A DNA stretch of 8,577 bases from Dehalococcoidia bacterium (GTDB lineage Bacteria; Chloroflexota; Dehalococcoidia; Tepidiformales; Tepidiformaceae): assembly GCA_023228745.1 (NCBI GenBank), contig JALOAP010000109.1, positions 1 through 8,577 of the forward strand, read 5' to 3'. The position numbers were made by a program, and so were the translations under genes. Positions 1 through 5,874 of the stretch are shown here, one piece after another. A model generated the notes under the pieces. The model saw only the letters and a list, made by a program, of their open reading frames with translations. It was not told the origin of the DNA and searched no databases. Position 1 is the stretch's first letter, and the number at the start of each line of letters is the position of its first letter.

Positions 1-113
1 CCGCAGATGCCGCAATACGTCACGCGGATGACCGCCTGGCGGCCCGTCGGGACCGGGTCCGGTACCTCTCTCACGACGAAGCGACCGCCGTCTTCCAGGA
101 TTGCTGCTCGCAT
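1..113 (-). CDS. Zinc-dependent MDR alcohol dehydrogenase, N-terminal fragment
   Basis: This is the start of a medium-chain dehydrogenase/reductase, cut by the left window edge after 37 codons. The protein begins MRAAILEDGG and has the usual MDR opening: a first beta strand, then a V-x-E-V-P-x-P-x-P segment (residues 14-22), then a V-x-Y-C-G-I-C-G motif (31-38). In zinc-dependent members the second Cys of that motif (C37) binds the catalytic zinc. The family oxidises alcohols to aldehydes or ketones with NAD(P). The start is the ATG at 113-111, preceded by an AGAGGA ribosome-binding site. The gene diverges from the small membrane protein at 280. Substrate, Rossmann domain and structural zinc site lie outside the window, so only the family can be assigned. 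A link with the molybdoenzyme, as oxidiser of its alcohol product, is speculation from proximity. Confidence 0.82.
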   Translation of the reverse strand, partial: MRAAILEDGGRFVVREVPDPVPTGRQAVIRVTYCGIC

Positions 114-279
114 AGGTCCTCTTTTTCCGTGCGGTGGTGCGCGGACTCTAGGGAGCAGGAGGGTGCGCGTCAACGACGAGACGACTTGCCGGTCGCGAAG
201 CCATCGCGAGAGGAAGGGCGATTGCGATGACGCCGGGCGCCACTTCCGCTCGCTACTGTGCGAGCAAAGGAGGACTCAG
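114..279. promoter_or_regulatory. Divergent intergenic region between MDR dehydrogenase and small membrane protein
   Basis: This 166-nt non-coding stretch must hold the promoters of two divergent genes. I found no -35/-10 pair with acceptable spacing: TTGCGA (222-227) and TACTGT (254-259) look like boxes but are 26 nt apart. The supportable sites are the ribosome-binding site of the leftward gene just right of 113, and the hairpin plus ribosome-binding site at 248-274, listed separately. Confidence 0.4.
248..274 (+). promoter_or_regulatory. Perfect 6-bp hairpin abutting a strong Shine-Dalgarno site
   Basis: GCTCGC (248-253) and GCGAGC (260-265) form a perfect inverted repeat around a 6-nt loop (TACTGT). 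The next bases are a near-ideal ribosome-binding site, AAAGGAGGA (266-274), five nt before the ATG at 280. In mRNA the hairpin would sit directly against the ribosome-binding site without hiding it; in DNA it could be an operator half-site pair. The repeat and the ribosome-binding site are seen directly; any regulatory role is inference. Confidence 0.45.
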
Positions 280-432
280 ATGCTCTGGCTGCTGTTGCTG
301 GTCCTGCTATTGGCACTCGTGTTCGGCGGACTCGGCGTGTTTGTGGCGAAGGTGTTCCTCGTTGGGCTCCTCGTCGCGCTGGTTGTCGGCCTCATCGGTG
401 GCGGTGCGCTGATGCGCGGCAGCCGGCACTGA
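280..432 (+). CDS. Small two-helix hydrophobic membrane protein (50 aa)
   Basis: This 50-residue protein is almost wholly hydrophobic. It has one Leu/Val-rich helix at about residues 2-22, a short turn with a single Lys (K24), and a second helix at about 26-42 ending in a Gly run. The tail is short and basic, MRGSRH (45-50), which would place the C-terminus in the cytoplasm by the positive-inside rule. Short Leu/Val-rich 'hydrophobic proteins' of this type are common as orphans in Actinobacteria and some Chloroflexi; their function is unknown. The ATG at 280 was chosen because a strong AAAGGAGGA lies 5 nt upstream and hydrophobic sequence begins immediately. The frame is open further left, to an ATG at 7, but that extension is Arg-rich, has no ribosome-binding site and overlaps the divergent dehydrogenase. 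The gene ends 11 nt before the stop of the converging CoA-transferase beta gene. Confidence 0.75.
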   Translation: MLWLLLLVLLLALVFGGLGVFVAKVFLVGLLVALVVGLIGGGALMRGSRH

Positions 433-457
433 CGTGCGCGGCGTCAGGCGCGCACGT
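432..457. terminator. Perfect 9-bp inverted repeat between convergent genes, candidate bidirectional terminator
   Basis: ACGTGCGCG (432-440) and CGCGCACGT (449-457) are perfect reverse complements around an 8-nt loop. The repeat begins on the last base of the stop codon of the plus-strand membrane protein, and its loop holds the stop codon of the minus-strand CoA-transferase beta gene (446-444). A strong GC stem exactly where two converging transcription units meet is what a shared terminator would look like. There is no T-run on either side, so it is not a textbook intrinsic terminator; it may instead stabilise 3' ends or need Rho. Confidence 0.5.
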
Positions 458-1274
458 ACTTCGCGCCGTCCCAGGTGATCCAGCTCCCGGCCGCGTCCGT
501 TGTCTGGCCGCGGACATCGAGTTCGGTGCGAAGCAGGCTGACTTCTTCCTCGGTTGGCGGTTCGAGCACCTCGACGTCGTCCGCGACGAGCGGCTTCCAT
601 TCGCACTCGGCGAGGATTTCATCCACGGTGACCCAGGGGACACGCCCGATGAGCCGCAGGCGCCGGTCGAGGTAGTCATAGACGGCCCAGGGCGTGACCA
701 CGCGCCAGGGCCCCGTATCGGCCGGGAGTCCAGCCCGTTCGCGGGCACCGGGCGTGCCATCGAGAAAGCCGGGTGACGAGATGAAGTCGACCTGCTTCAC
801 GAACTTCCGGCGAATTTGGTCGGTGATCACGATCGTGCGCCAGCAGCAGGCGGCGATGGTATCGGCGCCGCCCGGCCCGCCGAAGCGGCGCGAGCCCGGT
901 CCGTATTCGCCGAGCACGGTGGAGTTGATGTTGCCGTGCTGGTCGATCTGCAGGGTGTTCAGGATGCCGTAGTCCATGTGCCCGAGCTGGGCGTGGAAGC
1001 CGGCGGTGTTCATCGTGCCCCAGTAGAGGGCGTGGTGGACGGCACGGGAGGCCACCATCGTCATCATCGGTTCGAAGGGCAGCAGCGGTTCCGGCGCGAC
1101 GACGCCATCTTCGGTCACATACTGCGCGTTGGGTGCATAGAGCTTCTGGCCGAGGAGCACCGAATAGAGTGGCGTACCGCCACCAGCTGCCCAGTAGGTA
1201 CGGCCATCCTCGATCATGCGGGCAACGATGCACATCGCCACTTCGCGGTCGGAGAATGCGTCGGCGCGAGTCAT
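444..1274 (-). CDS. Class I CoA-transferase, beta subunit (glutaconate CoA-transferase / IpdB-like)
   Basis: This 276-residue protein is the second subunit of a class I CoA-transferase, close in length to GctB (about 266 aa). Family marks are QIDQHGNINST near the middle, then a Gly-rich GGPGGADTIA, then DFISSPGFLDG, and a C-terminal PPTEEEVSLL helix. Class I transferases carry a catalytic Glu in the beta subunit within an S-E-N-G-type motif, which forms a glutamyl-CoA thioester; TEDG at 54-57 (E55) fits that place. IpdAB, the steroid-ring hydrolase with the same fold, is reported to lack this Glu, so E55 argues for a true transferase. The start is the ATG at 1274, which overlaps the alpha stop as ATGA (translational coupling) and has AGGGAGGG 9 nt upstream. 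The frame is open to 1475, but that would run deep inside alpha. The acyl substrate is unknown. Confidence 0.88.
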   Translation of the reverse strand: MTRADAFSDREVAMCIVARMIEDGRTYWAAGGGTPLYSVLLGQKLYAPNAQYVTEDGVVAPEPLLPFEPMMTMVASRAVHHALYWGTMNTAGFHAQLGHMDYGILNTLQIDQHGNINSTVLGEYGPGSRRFGGPGGADTIAACCWRTIVITDQIRRKFVKQVDFISSPGFLDGTPGARERAGLPADTGPWRVVTPWAVYDYLDRRLRLIGRVPWVTVDEILAECEWKPLVADDVEVLEPPTEEEVSLLRTELDVRGQTTDAAGSWITWDGAKYVRA

Positions 1275-2272
1275 GCGCGGTATCCCTCCCTGGCTGGTGC
1301 TTCGCGTCGCTTCATTTCGAGCAGCTTCTGGAGGCCGACGCGCTTTTCGAGCATCTCTTGGAAGGTTGCGAACGGCGTGACCCACTTGTCGAGGTAGGCT
1401 GGCACGGTGTCGCTCATGATCGCCTGGAAGATCTCCATCACGGCCGCCGGGTCCGAGCCGTAGTAGCCCGGGCACGTGCCGGGATACGACCCGAACGGCG
1501 ACTCGACGACTGCGTCGACAGCGTAGTAGGGGATCGATGTGGAGCCGGGCGCGGACCGGATCTCGCCCGTGGAGATGATCTCCTCGGCGCTGATAATCAC
1601 TTTCTTCGAGGCGAGAGCCGAATCCACGTCGGAGATGCCAGTACCGAAAATGCGCGCGTTGCCGTACACGTCGGCCTGGTGGACGTGAATGATGGCGACA
1701 TCGGGGTTGAGCGCCGGCACGATAGTGATGGGCTTGCCGCTGTAGGGGTCACGGATCAGCTTCGCACCGGAGTGTTCGAACCCGTCCGTCCCGCCGAGGG
1801 AGCGGACAGGCAGGAACGGCACGCCCATGGCGCCAGCCTGGAGGCGCAGGGCCATGACGACGTTACTGTATTCGAACACCTCGAAGGTGCCCGCATCGAT
1901 GGCTTTCTGGATGCCGGGGGTCGAGAGAAAGAAGCCACAATCGGCCTTACTCGTGCAGCCCGCCCCGAGCAGGAGGGCGACATCCACATAGGTGAACTTG
2001 CCCGCAAGCCAGAGGTCGCGCTTCTGTTGACGGATGATCTCGTGGACGACCGCGTTGGGCCCGCGCATCAGGTAGTTGCACTCGTAGGCCACGTAGTCAC
2101 CGTCGGCGACGAAGCGCGAGACCGCCTCCTTTGCCGACATCAGGCGTGGGGTGAGCGAGCGGTCCTTGTGGTCGCGTACATGGGCGCGGAAGGCGTCGAG
2201 ATCGACGGGGAGATAGGCGCCCTGTCCCTCGCGGAGAACCTCGATGGTGGCTGTGGAAGTGACGGTAGTCAT
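1271..2272 (-). CDS. Class I CoA-transferase, alpha subunit (glutaconate CoA-transferase / IpdA-like)
   Basis: This 333-residue protein is the alpha partner of the next gene, similar in length to GctA (about 320 aa). Together the two would move CoA between a donor thioester and a carboxylic acid in the cytoplasm, activating an acid for beta-oxidation-like steps. Recognisable segments are MSAKEAVSRFVADGD (45-59, the opening of the fold), YSNVVMALRLQAGAMGVPFLP (135-155), the Gly-rich RSLGGTD (157-163), and HVHQADVYGNARIFG (196-210), the usual H-x-x-x-A-D-x-x-G-N segment. Residues about 1-40 are an N-terminal extension with no clear motif. The start at 2272 has AAGGAGAT 5 nt upstream (7 nt to its AGGAG core). 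It lies 75 nt after the thiolase and overlaps beta by 4 nt. In IpdAB the essential Glu lies in alpha; by my ungapped comparison that position here is Asn (N137), again favouring transferase over ring hydrolase. That comparison is from memory and needs a proper alignment. Confidence 0.88.
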   Translation of the reverse strand: MTTVTSTATIEVLREGQGAYLPVDLDAFRAHVRDHKDRSLTPRLMSAKEAVSRFVADGDYVAYECNYLMRGPNAVVHEIIRQQKRDLWLAGKFTYVDVALLLGAGCTSKADCGFFLSTPGIQKAIDAGTFEVFEYSNVVMALRLQAGAMGVPFLPVRSLGGTDGFEHSGAKLIRDPYSGKPITIVPALNPDVAIIHVHQADVYGNARIFGTGISDVDSALASKKVIISAEEIISTGEIRSAPGSTSIPYYAVDAVVESPFGSYPGTCPGYYGSDPAAVMEIFQAIMSDTVPAYLDKWVTPFATFQEMLEKRVGLQKLLEMKRREAPAREGYRA

Positions 2273-2347
2273 GCCGTATCTCCTTGTTCGCTGGCGGGCG
2301 GGGCGCCCTGGAGTCGCGCCCGGCCCGTCAGCTCAAGCAGGCGTCCC

Positions 2348-3580
2348 TCAACGCACGAGGACGGTGACACACATCGCGGCGGCGTCGGTGCCGATCGAAC
2401 CACCACCGTTCTGCGCGAGCGCCACACGTGCGCCCTCCACCTGCCTGTCTCCACCTCGCCCCTGTAGCTGTTCAGTCAGTTCCACGACCTGGGCGATACC
2501 GGTAGCACCGACGGGGTGGCCCTTGCGGAGCAGGCCGCCGGACGTATTCACAGGGATGCGGCCACCGAGCCGGGTCGCACCGGAGTCGATGAGCGCTCCA
2601 CCTTCGCCGCGAGGGCAGAGGCCGAGCGACTCATAGGCCATCAGTTCGGCGGGGGCTGAGGCATCGTGTACCTCGACGACGTTGAGGTCTCCCGGGCCGA
2701 TCGCTGCCTCCTCATAGGCCTCCCGGACACAGACCTCGAACGCGCCGGGTTCGTCGCCGCCATGGTCCCAGCCGGAGCGCAGCACCGTGGACACCACACG
2801 CACAGGATTCGTGAGGCCGAGTTCACGCGCCTTCCGCTCGCTGACAACGATCGCCGCCGCGGCGCCATCGCCAATCGGCGAACACATGGGGCGAGTCAGC
2901 GGCTCGGCGATCATCGGTGCGGCGAGTACATCTTCCACCGTGAGTTGCTGGCGGAACTGGGCCCTCGGGTTCAGGCTGCCGTGGAAGGAATTCTTGGCGG
3001 CGACGGCGGCGAACTGCTGGACGGTAGTGCCGTAGCGCTTCATGTGGTTGCGGGCGGCAGCCGCGTAGATGTCCATGAACATCGAGCGCTTTTCGCCGGC
3101 ACCACCGGCCGCGGCTTCGGCTCCCGTCTCTTTCGCCCCGGCCTGCAGGCGCGCCATGATGTCGGCGAGCGCCTCGACGTCCACGGCGCCGCTGAAGGCG
3201 GCGAAGCTCTTGCGCTTGTCCTCGTGGTAGAGCTTCTCCGCACCAAGCGCGAGCACGACATCGTAGATGCCCGCGGTCACCATGGCACACGCCTGGTGGA
3301 ACGCGGTGGAGGCACTGGCACAGGCGTTCTCGACGTTGATAACGGGGAGCTGGCCAATGCCAATCGAGCGGAGGATGACCTGTCCGCGGATGCATTCCTG
3401 CCCCGTGACGAGGCCGGCCGCGGCATTCCCGACGAAAGCTGCCTGGAGTTGGTCAGCGGTGAGGCCAGCGTCGGCCAGGGCCCCCTTGACGGCCTCCGCT
3501 CCGATGGACTTCAGCCCCTGGTCGAGCATTTTGCCAAAAGGAGTCATCCCGACCCCGGCGACAATCGCATTTACCTTCAT
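2348..3580 (-). CDS. SCP2/SCPx-type thiolase (acetyl-CoA acetyltransferase family)
   Basis: This is a full-length 410-residue thiolase of the SCP2/SCPx branch, which cleaves 3-oxoacyl-CoAs with CoA, often branched or steroid side-chain substrates, and occasionally acts as a retro-aldolase. The nucleophilic Cys is C87 in VENACASAS (83-91). Other active-site marks are VHDASAPAEL (304-313, H305), the GHPVGATG block (354-361, H355), and QNGGGSIG (390-397), where SCPx thiolases have N-x-G-G rather than the Cys-x-Gly of classical thiolases. HDAS replaces the more common HDCF, so the oxyanion region may be tuned to an unusual substrate. No DUF35/OB-fold partner is visible, so a stand-alone thiolase is more likely than a Ltp2-type aldolase complex. 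The ATG at 3580 is 7 nt after the nitroreductase stop, and its ribosome-binding site (TGAGG) shares bases with that stop codon, so the two are co-translated. Confidence 0.88.
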   Translation of the reverse strand: MKVNAIVAGVGMTPFGKMLDQGLKSIGAEAVKGALADAGLTADQLQAAFVGNAAAGLVTGQECIRGQVILRSIGIGQLPVINVENACASASTAFHQACAMVTAGIYDVVLALGAEKLYHEDKRKSFAAFSGAVDVEALADIMARLQAGAKETGAEAAAGGAGEKRSMFMDIYAAAARNHMKRYGTTVQQFAAVAAKNSFHGSLNPRAQFRQQLTVEDVLAAPMIAEPLTRPMCSPIGDGAAAAIVVSERKARELGLTNPVRVVSTVLRSGWDHGGDEPGAFEVCVREAYEEAAIGPGDLNVVEVHDASAPAELMAYESLGLCPRGEGGALIDSGATRLGGRIPVNTSGGLLRKGHPVGATGIAQVVELTEQLQGRGGDRQVEGARVALAQNGGGSIGTDAAAMCVTVLVR

Positions 3581-3587
3581 CGTTGCC

Positions 3588-4376
3588 TCAGATCAGCCCG
3601 TGGCCCTTGATGCCAAGCGCGTTCTTCAAGTACTCGAGTTCGGCCTCGCGCCAGGGAAGGGGCGCGGGCTCCTGGATCATCCCATCCGCCTTCAGCTCCT
3701 CGACAACAGCGGAGCTGCGGGGGAAGGGGGTGTCGTAGGAGTTCATTTGAAAGAGCCGTTCGAACGGCTGGCGGGGCCGCTGGCCGCCGGCTTCGGGGCT
3801 CTCCGCCGGGTAGCCCACGGTCTGGAGCAGGAGCACCCGGCAGCTATCGGGGAGCCCAAGGTTCTGGCGTACCTTGTCGCTGTTCCCGGAGCCGAGGAAG
3901 CAGGTGCCGAGGCCCTGCTCGAACGCCATGAGCGTGGCCTGGGCGATCCCCTGTCCGCAGTCCACCTCGCTGATGCCGGGCTGCTTCAGCTGTTCCTTGA
4001 TTCCGGAGAAGAAGGGAATGAGCTTTTGTTCCAGAGCCTCGCGCTTCCCTTCGCCGAACCCGAGCGCACCGGCCTCGAGCAGTTCGCGCAGGCGATCACC
4101 CTGTTCGTCGACCGCGGCTGCTTCCAGGTACCAGACGATCACGACGGGCGCCAGGCGGATCTGGAAGCCAGCGATGGGCGCAGTGATGGCGTCAAGCGTT
4201 TCTTGCGGCGCGCTATCGCGGAACACGACAACCGCACGGAGCGACTGCACGTTGCCCCAGTGCGATGCGATGCGCGCCGCTTCCAACATGCGCTGGATCT
4301 TCTCCGGCTCCACCGGCTTGTGCGGGAGCAAGAAGCGGACCGAGCGCCTGCGCCCAATGACCTCGCGGAGTTCCAT
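3588..4376 (-). CDS. Nitroreductase-family FMN flavoprotein
   Basis: This 262-residue protein has the nitroreductase fold opening: RRRSVRFL (9-16, Arg residues that contact FMN phosphate), PVEPEKIQRMLEAAR (21-35), then ASHWGNVQSLRAVVV (37-51) where the family usually has A-P-S-x-x-N-x-Q-P. Further marks are DCGQGIAQATLMAFEQGLGT (139-158), the usual helix before the second FMN contact, and LLQTVGYPAES (183-193). Such enzymes use NAD(P)H to reduce nitro groups, quinones, enones or flavins, and several act as dehydrogenases in catabolic or cofactor pathways. Its place inside an acyl-CoA operon suggests reduction or oxidation of a CoA-pathway intermediate or electron transfer, not nitro detoxification; this is inference. 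A C-terminal stretch of about 45 residues (about 218-262), with an EAELEYLKNAL helix, extends beyond the last family motif. The start at 4376 is fixed by GGAGGT 4 nt upstream; a longer frame to 4445 would overlap the preceding gene. Confidence 0.85.
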   Translation of the reverse strand: MELREVIGRRRSVRFLLPHKPVEPEKIQRMLEAARIASHWGNVQSLRAVVVFRDSAPQETLDAITAPIAGFQIRLAPVVIVWYLEAAAVDEQGDRLRELLEAGALGFGEGKREALEQKLIPFFSGIKEQLKQPGISEVDCGQGIAQATLMAFEQGLGTCFLGSGNSDKVRQNLGLPDSCRVLLLQTVGYPAESPEAGGQRPRQPFERLFQMNSYDTPFPRSSAVVEELKADGMIQEPAPLPWREAELEYLKNALGIKGHGLI

Positions 4377-4380
4377 TGGT

Positions 4381-4386
4381 ACCTCC
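4381..4386 (-). promoter_or_regulatory. Shine-Dalgarno site that fixes the nitroreductase start
   Basis: On the minus strand this reads GGAGGT, 4 nt before the ATG at 4376-4374, within the 16-nt gap after the acyl-CoA dehydrogenase stop. It rules out the longer reading frame beginning at 4445. Confidence 0.8.
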
Positions 4387-4392
4387 AGGTGA

Positions 4393-5598
4393 CTAGAGCC
4401 GCGTTGCACCGACGAGACTGAGGACGTCGTTGCAGCCGTCTTCAATCATCGAGGCGCGTGCATCGCGCATGAGCTTTTCGATCGGAAAGTCCCTGGTGAG
4501 GCCGTTCCCGCCAAAGATTTGGAGCGCCGCGCTGGCGGTTTCGAAGGCGGTGTTCGTGGAGAACACTTTGGATGCGATGGAGTACTGCAGGAGTGGCGGG
4601 CTGGTCGTCGTGTTGTAGTAGGCGACACGGCGCGAGAGCGAGCGGGCGGCTTCGACCTGGGTGAACATCCGGAAGAGCCGTGCGCGCACACTCTGGTGCT
4701 CGAAGATGGCCCGTCCGCCCTGGACGCGCGTCTTCGCGTATTCGATCGCCATCTCGAGTGCTGCCCGCGCGACACCGACGAAGATGGAGCCCATGCTCGC
4801 GTTCGCACCCGTGAGGATCTGCTCGACGACGGCGGCGTAGGCGTCCGTCCCGACGACCATGTAGTCAGCGGGGATTCGCACATCATCAAAGAAAATTTCG
4901 CCCTGGTTCAACGCGCGCTGACCGAGCTTGTTGGTCGGCTTGCCCCGCGAGACGCCCGGCAAATCGAGCGGCACCACAGCCACGCCACCGCCCTGGAACC
5001 CCTGTGCGGGGTCGATGGTGCAGAAGAGAGCGGCAACGGTGGCGATGGTGCCATTCGACACCCACGCGGACTTTTGGCCGCGGATGATGTAACTGTCGCC
5101 ATCCGGGATGGCCACGCAGTTTGGCTTCAGCGATGAGTCCTTGAAATGCGACTCGCTGACTGTAAGGGTGTCGCTGCCGTGGTCGGGTTCGGTCACGGCC
5201 CAACAGCCAATCTCTTCTCTGCCAGCCTGGACATACCGCTCGATCAGCGCCGGCCGGCCGGACATCAGGGCGAAGGTCTTGTGGAAGTTGGAGACGCCGA
5301 GACTAATGGCGAGGCCCGAGTCGCCCCACCCCATCTCTTCGCTGACGAGTGATCGCAGCCGCGCTCGCTCCAGGGGCGACAGGTCCAACGAGGCCGATTC
5401 GATGTCTGCCAGTCCAATCTCCCGGTATTGGCGGAAGACGTCCCAAAGGAGCGAGTGCGGCGCGATGACATCTTCCGGGTCGGGGAGGAGATCCAGCGCG
5501 CGGCCCGCAGGTCGCATGACCTCCTCGGCAAACCGGCGGGCCGTGGCACGTACGGCCTGCTCGGCCTCGCTGAGGTTGAGTTCGATATCCGCGAGCAT
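4393..5598 (-). CDS. Acyl-CoA dehydrogenase family flavoprotein with altered catalytic-base motif
   Basis: This 401-residue protein has the three-domain acyl-CoA dehydrogenase layout: N-terminal helices (about 1-130), a central beta domain with CWAVTEPDHGSD (132-143) and WVSNG (179-183), and a C-terminal helical domain with EHQSVRARL (300-308) and QIFGGNGLTRDFPIEKLMRD (360-379). The family forms a 2,3-double bond in acyl-CoAs using FAD and passes electrons to ETF. The expected catalytic Y-E-G-T is here E-D-G-C (386-389): counting from the conserved R-D-A-R, Asp387 falls on the position of MCAD Glu376. The isovaleryl-type alternative Glu position looks like Ala265, and the usual neighbouring Arg like Asn266. 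It may therefore catalyse an unusual elimination or another ACAD-superfamily reaction. The ATG at 5598 was chosen from domain length; the ribosome-binding site is weak (GGGG, 8 nt). An open extension to 5910 runs antisense into the divergent genes and is not credible. It is the first gene of the five-gene operon. Confidence 0.85.
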   Translation of the reverse strand: MLADIELNLSEAEQAVRATARRFAEEVMRPAGRALDLLPDPEDVIAPHSLLWDVFRQYREIGLADIESASLDLSPLERARLRSLVSEEMGWGDSGLAISLGVSNFHKTFALMSGRPALIERYVQAGREEIGCWAVTEPDHGSDTLTVSESHFKDSSLKPNCVAIPDGDSYIIRGQKSAWVSNGTIATVAALFCTIDPAQGFQGGGVAVVPLDLPGVSRGKPTNKLGQRALNQGEIFFDDVRIPADYMVVGTDAYAAVVEQILTGANASMGSIFVGVARAALEMAIEYAKTRVQGGRAIFEHQSVRARLFRMFTQVEAARSLSRRVAYYNTTTSPPLLQYSIASKVFSTNTAFETASAALQIFGGNGLTRDFPIEKLMRDARASMIEDGCNDVLSLVGATRL

Positions 5599-5736
5599 GT
5601 TTTCATCCCCGTCCAGAAGTTCGGCGACTGTGCTGCGATCCTTCCTGGCGGTGATATGACGGCGATCATGTGGCCTCGCCCTGTGCGGCTCGTAGCGTCG
5701 GGCGCAACCCGGATATCCCGGATATGGGAGGCAGTT
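5599..5736. promoter_or_regulatory. Divergent promoter region between the CoA-catabolism operon and the molybdoenzyme operon
   Basis: These 138 nt separate the first genes of two divergent operons, so promoters for both must lie here, possibly with a shared operator. I could not identify convincing -35/-10 pairs on either strand. The visible structure is the tandem CCCGGATAT repeat at 5708-5725, listed separately, and the GGGAGG ribosome-binding site (5726-5731), 5 nt before the ATG at 5737. The divergent arrangement suggests joint control of the two operons; this is inference. Confidence 0.5.
5708..5725 (+). repeat. Tandem 9-bp direct repeat CCCGGATAT x2 before the ribosome-binding site
   Basis: CCCGGATAT occurs twice back to back (5708-5716 and 5717-5725) and runs directly into the GGGAGG ribosome-binding site of the 45-residue gene. 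The junction also creates an 8-bp palindrome, GGATATCC (5711-5718). Position and periodicity would suit a repressor site or a 5'-UTR element, but the repeat is short and could be chance. Confidence 0.4.
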
Positions 5737-5874
5737 ATGTTTGCTCCGTCTATCAACGTCGACCTCGAGCAGCTTCAGAAGGCCACCGAAGAGGAGCCCG
5801 CGAAGAAGGAGAAGCCCCAAGCTCGCAGCACGCGCCGCAAGGGGAAGGGCACGGCAGAGCAGAAGCAGGACTGA
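5737..5874 (+). CDS. Small charged protein (45 aa) preceding the molybdoenzyme
   Basis: This is a 45-residue open frame with a clear ribosome-binding site (GGGAGG, 5 nt spacing). I do not recognise the family. Residues 1-16 (MFAPSINVDLEQLQKA) could form a short amphipathic helix. The remainder is Lys/Arg/Glu/Gln-rich, with an acidic EEE at 18-20 followed by a basic KGKG-containing tail, and is probably disordered. It has 10 basic and 8 acidic residues, no Cys, Trp or Tyr, and no membrane segment or signal peptide. It ends 19 nt before the molybdoenzyme start, which has only a weak ribosome-binding site of its own (AGG, 10 nt away), so the two are probably coupled. It could be an accessory or stability factor for the molybdoenzyme, or a translated leader. 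Coding status rests on start, ribosome-binding site and context. Confidence 0.6.
   Translation: MFAPSINVDLEQLQKATEEEPAKKEKPQARSTRRKGKGTAEQKQD

Noticed and set aside
222..259. TTGCGA and TACTGT as a sigma-70-type promoter
   Set aside because: The 26-nt spacing is too long for a functional -35/-10 pair.
7..279. N-terminal extension of the small membrane protein to an ATG at 7
   Set aside because: It would overlap the divergent dehydrogenase, is Arg-rich, and has no ribosome-binding site; AAAGGAGGA clearly marks the ATG at 280.
1275..1475. N-terminal extension of CoA-transferase beta to 1475
   Set aside because: It would overlap alpha by about 200 nt; the ATGA overlap at 1274-1271 with AGGGAGGG upstream is the typical coupled start.
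2301..2321. Inverted repeat GGGCGC / GCGCCC in the 75-nt thiolase to CoA-transferase gap, as a possible attenuator
   Set aside because: A 6-bp all-GC stem with a 9-nt loop and no T-run is expected by chance in such GC-rich DNA.
1133..2467. Long plus-strand open frame (444 codons) opposite the CoA-transferase genes
   Set aside because: It is antisense to two well-supported genes with recognisable motifs, has an Arg/His/Gly-rich composition without domains, and is the expected high-GC shadow.
2666..4421. Long plus-strand open frames opposite the thiolase and nitroreductase (2666-3610 and 3267-4421)
   Set aside because: They are antisense to genes with catalytic motifs and ribosome-binding sites, and have no recognisable domain.
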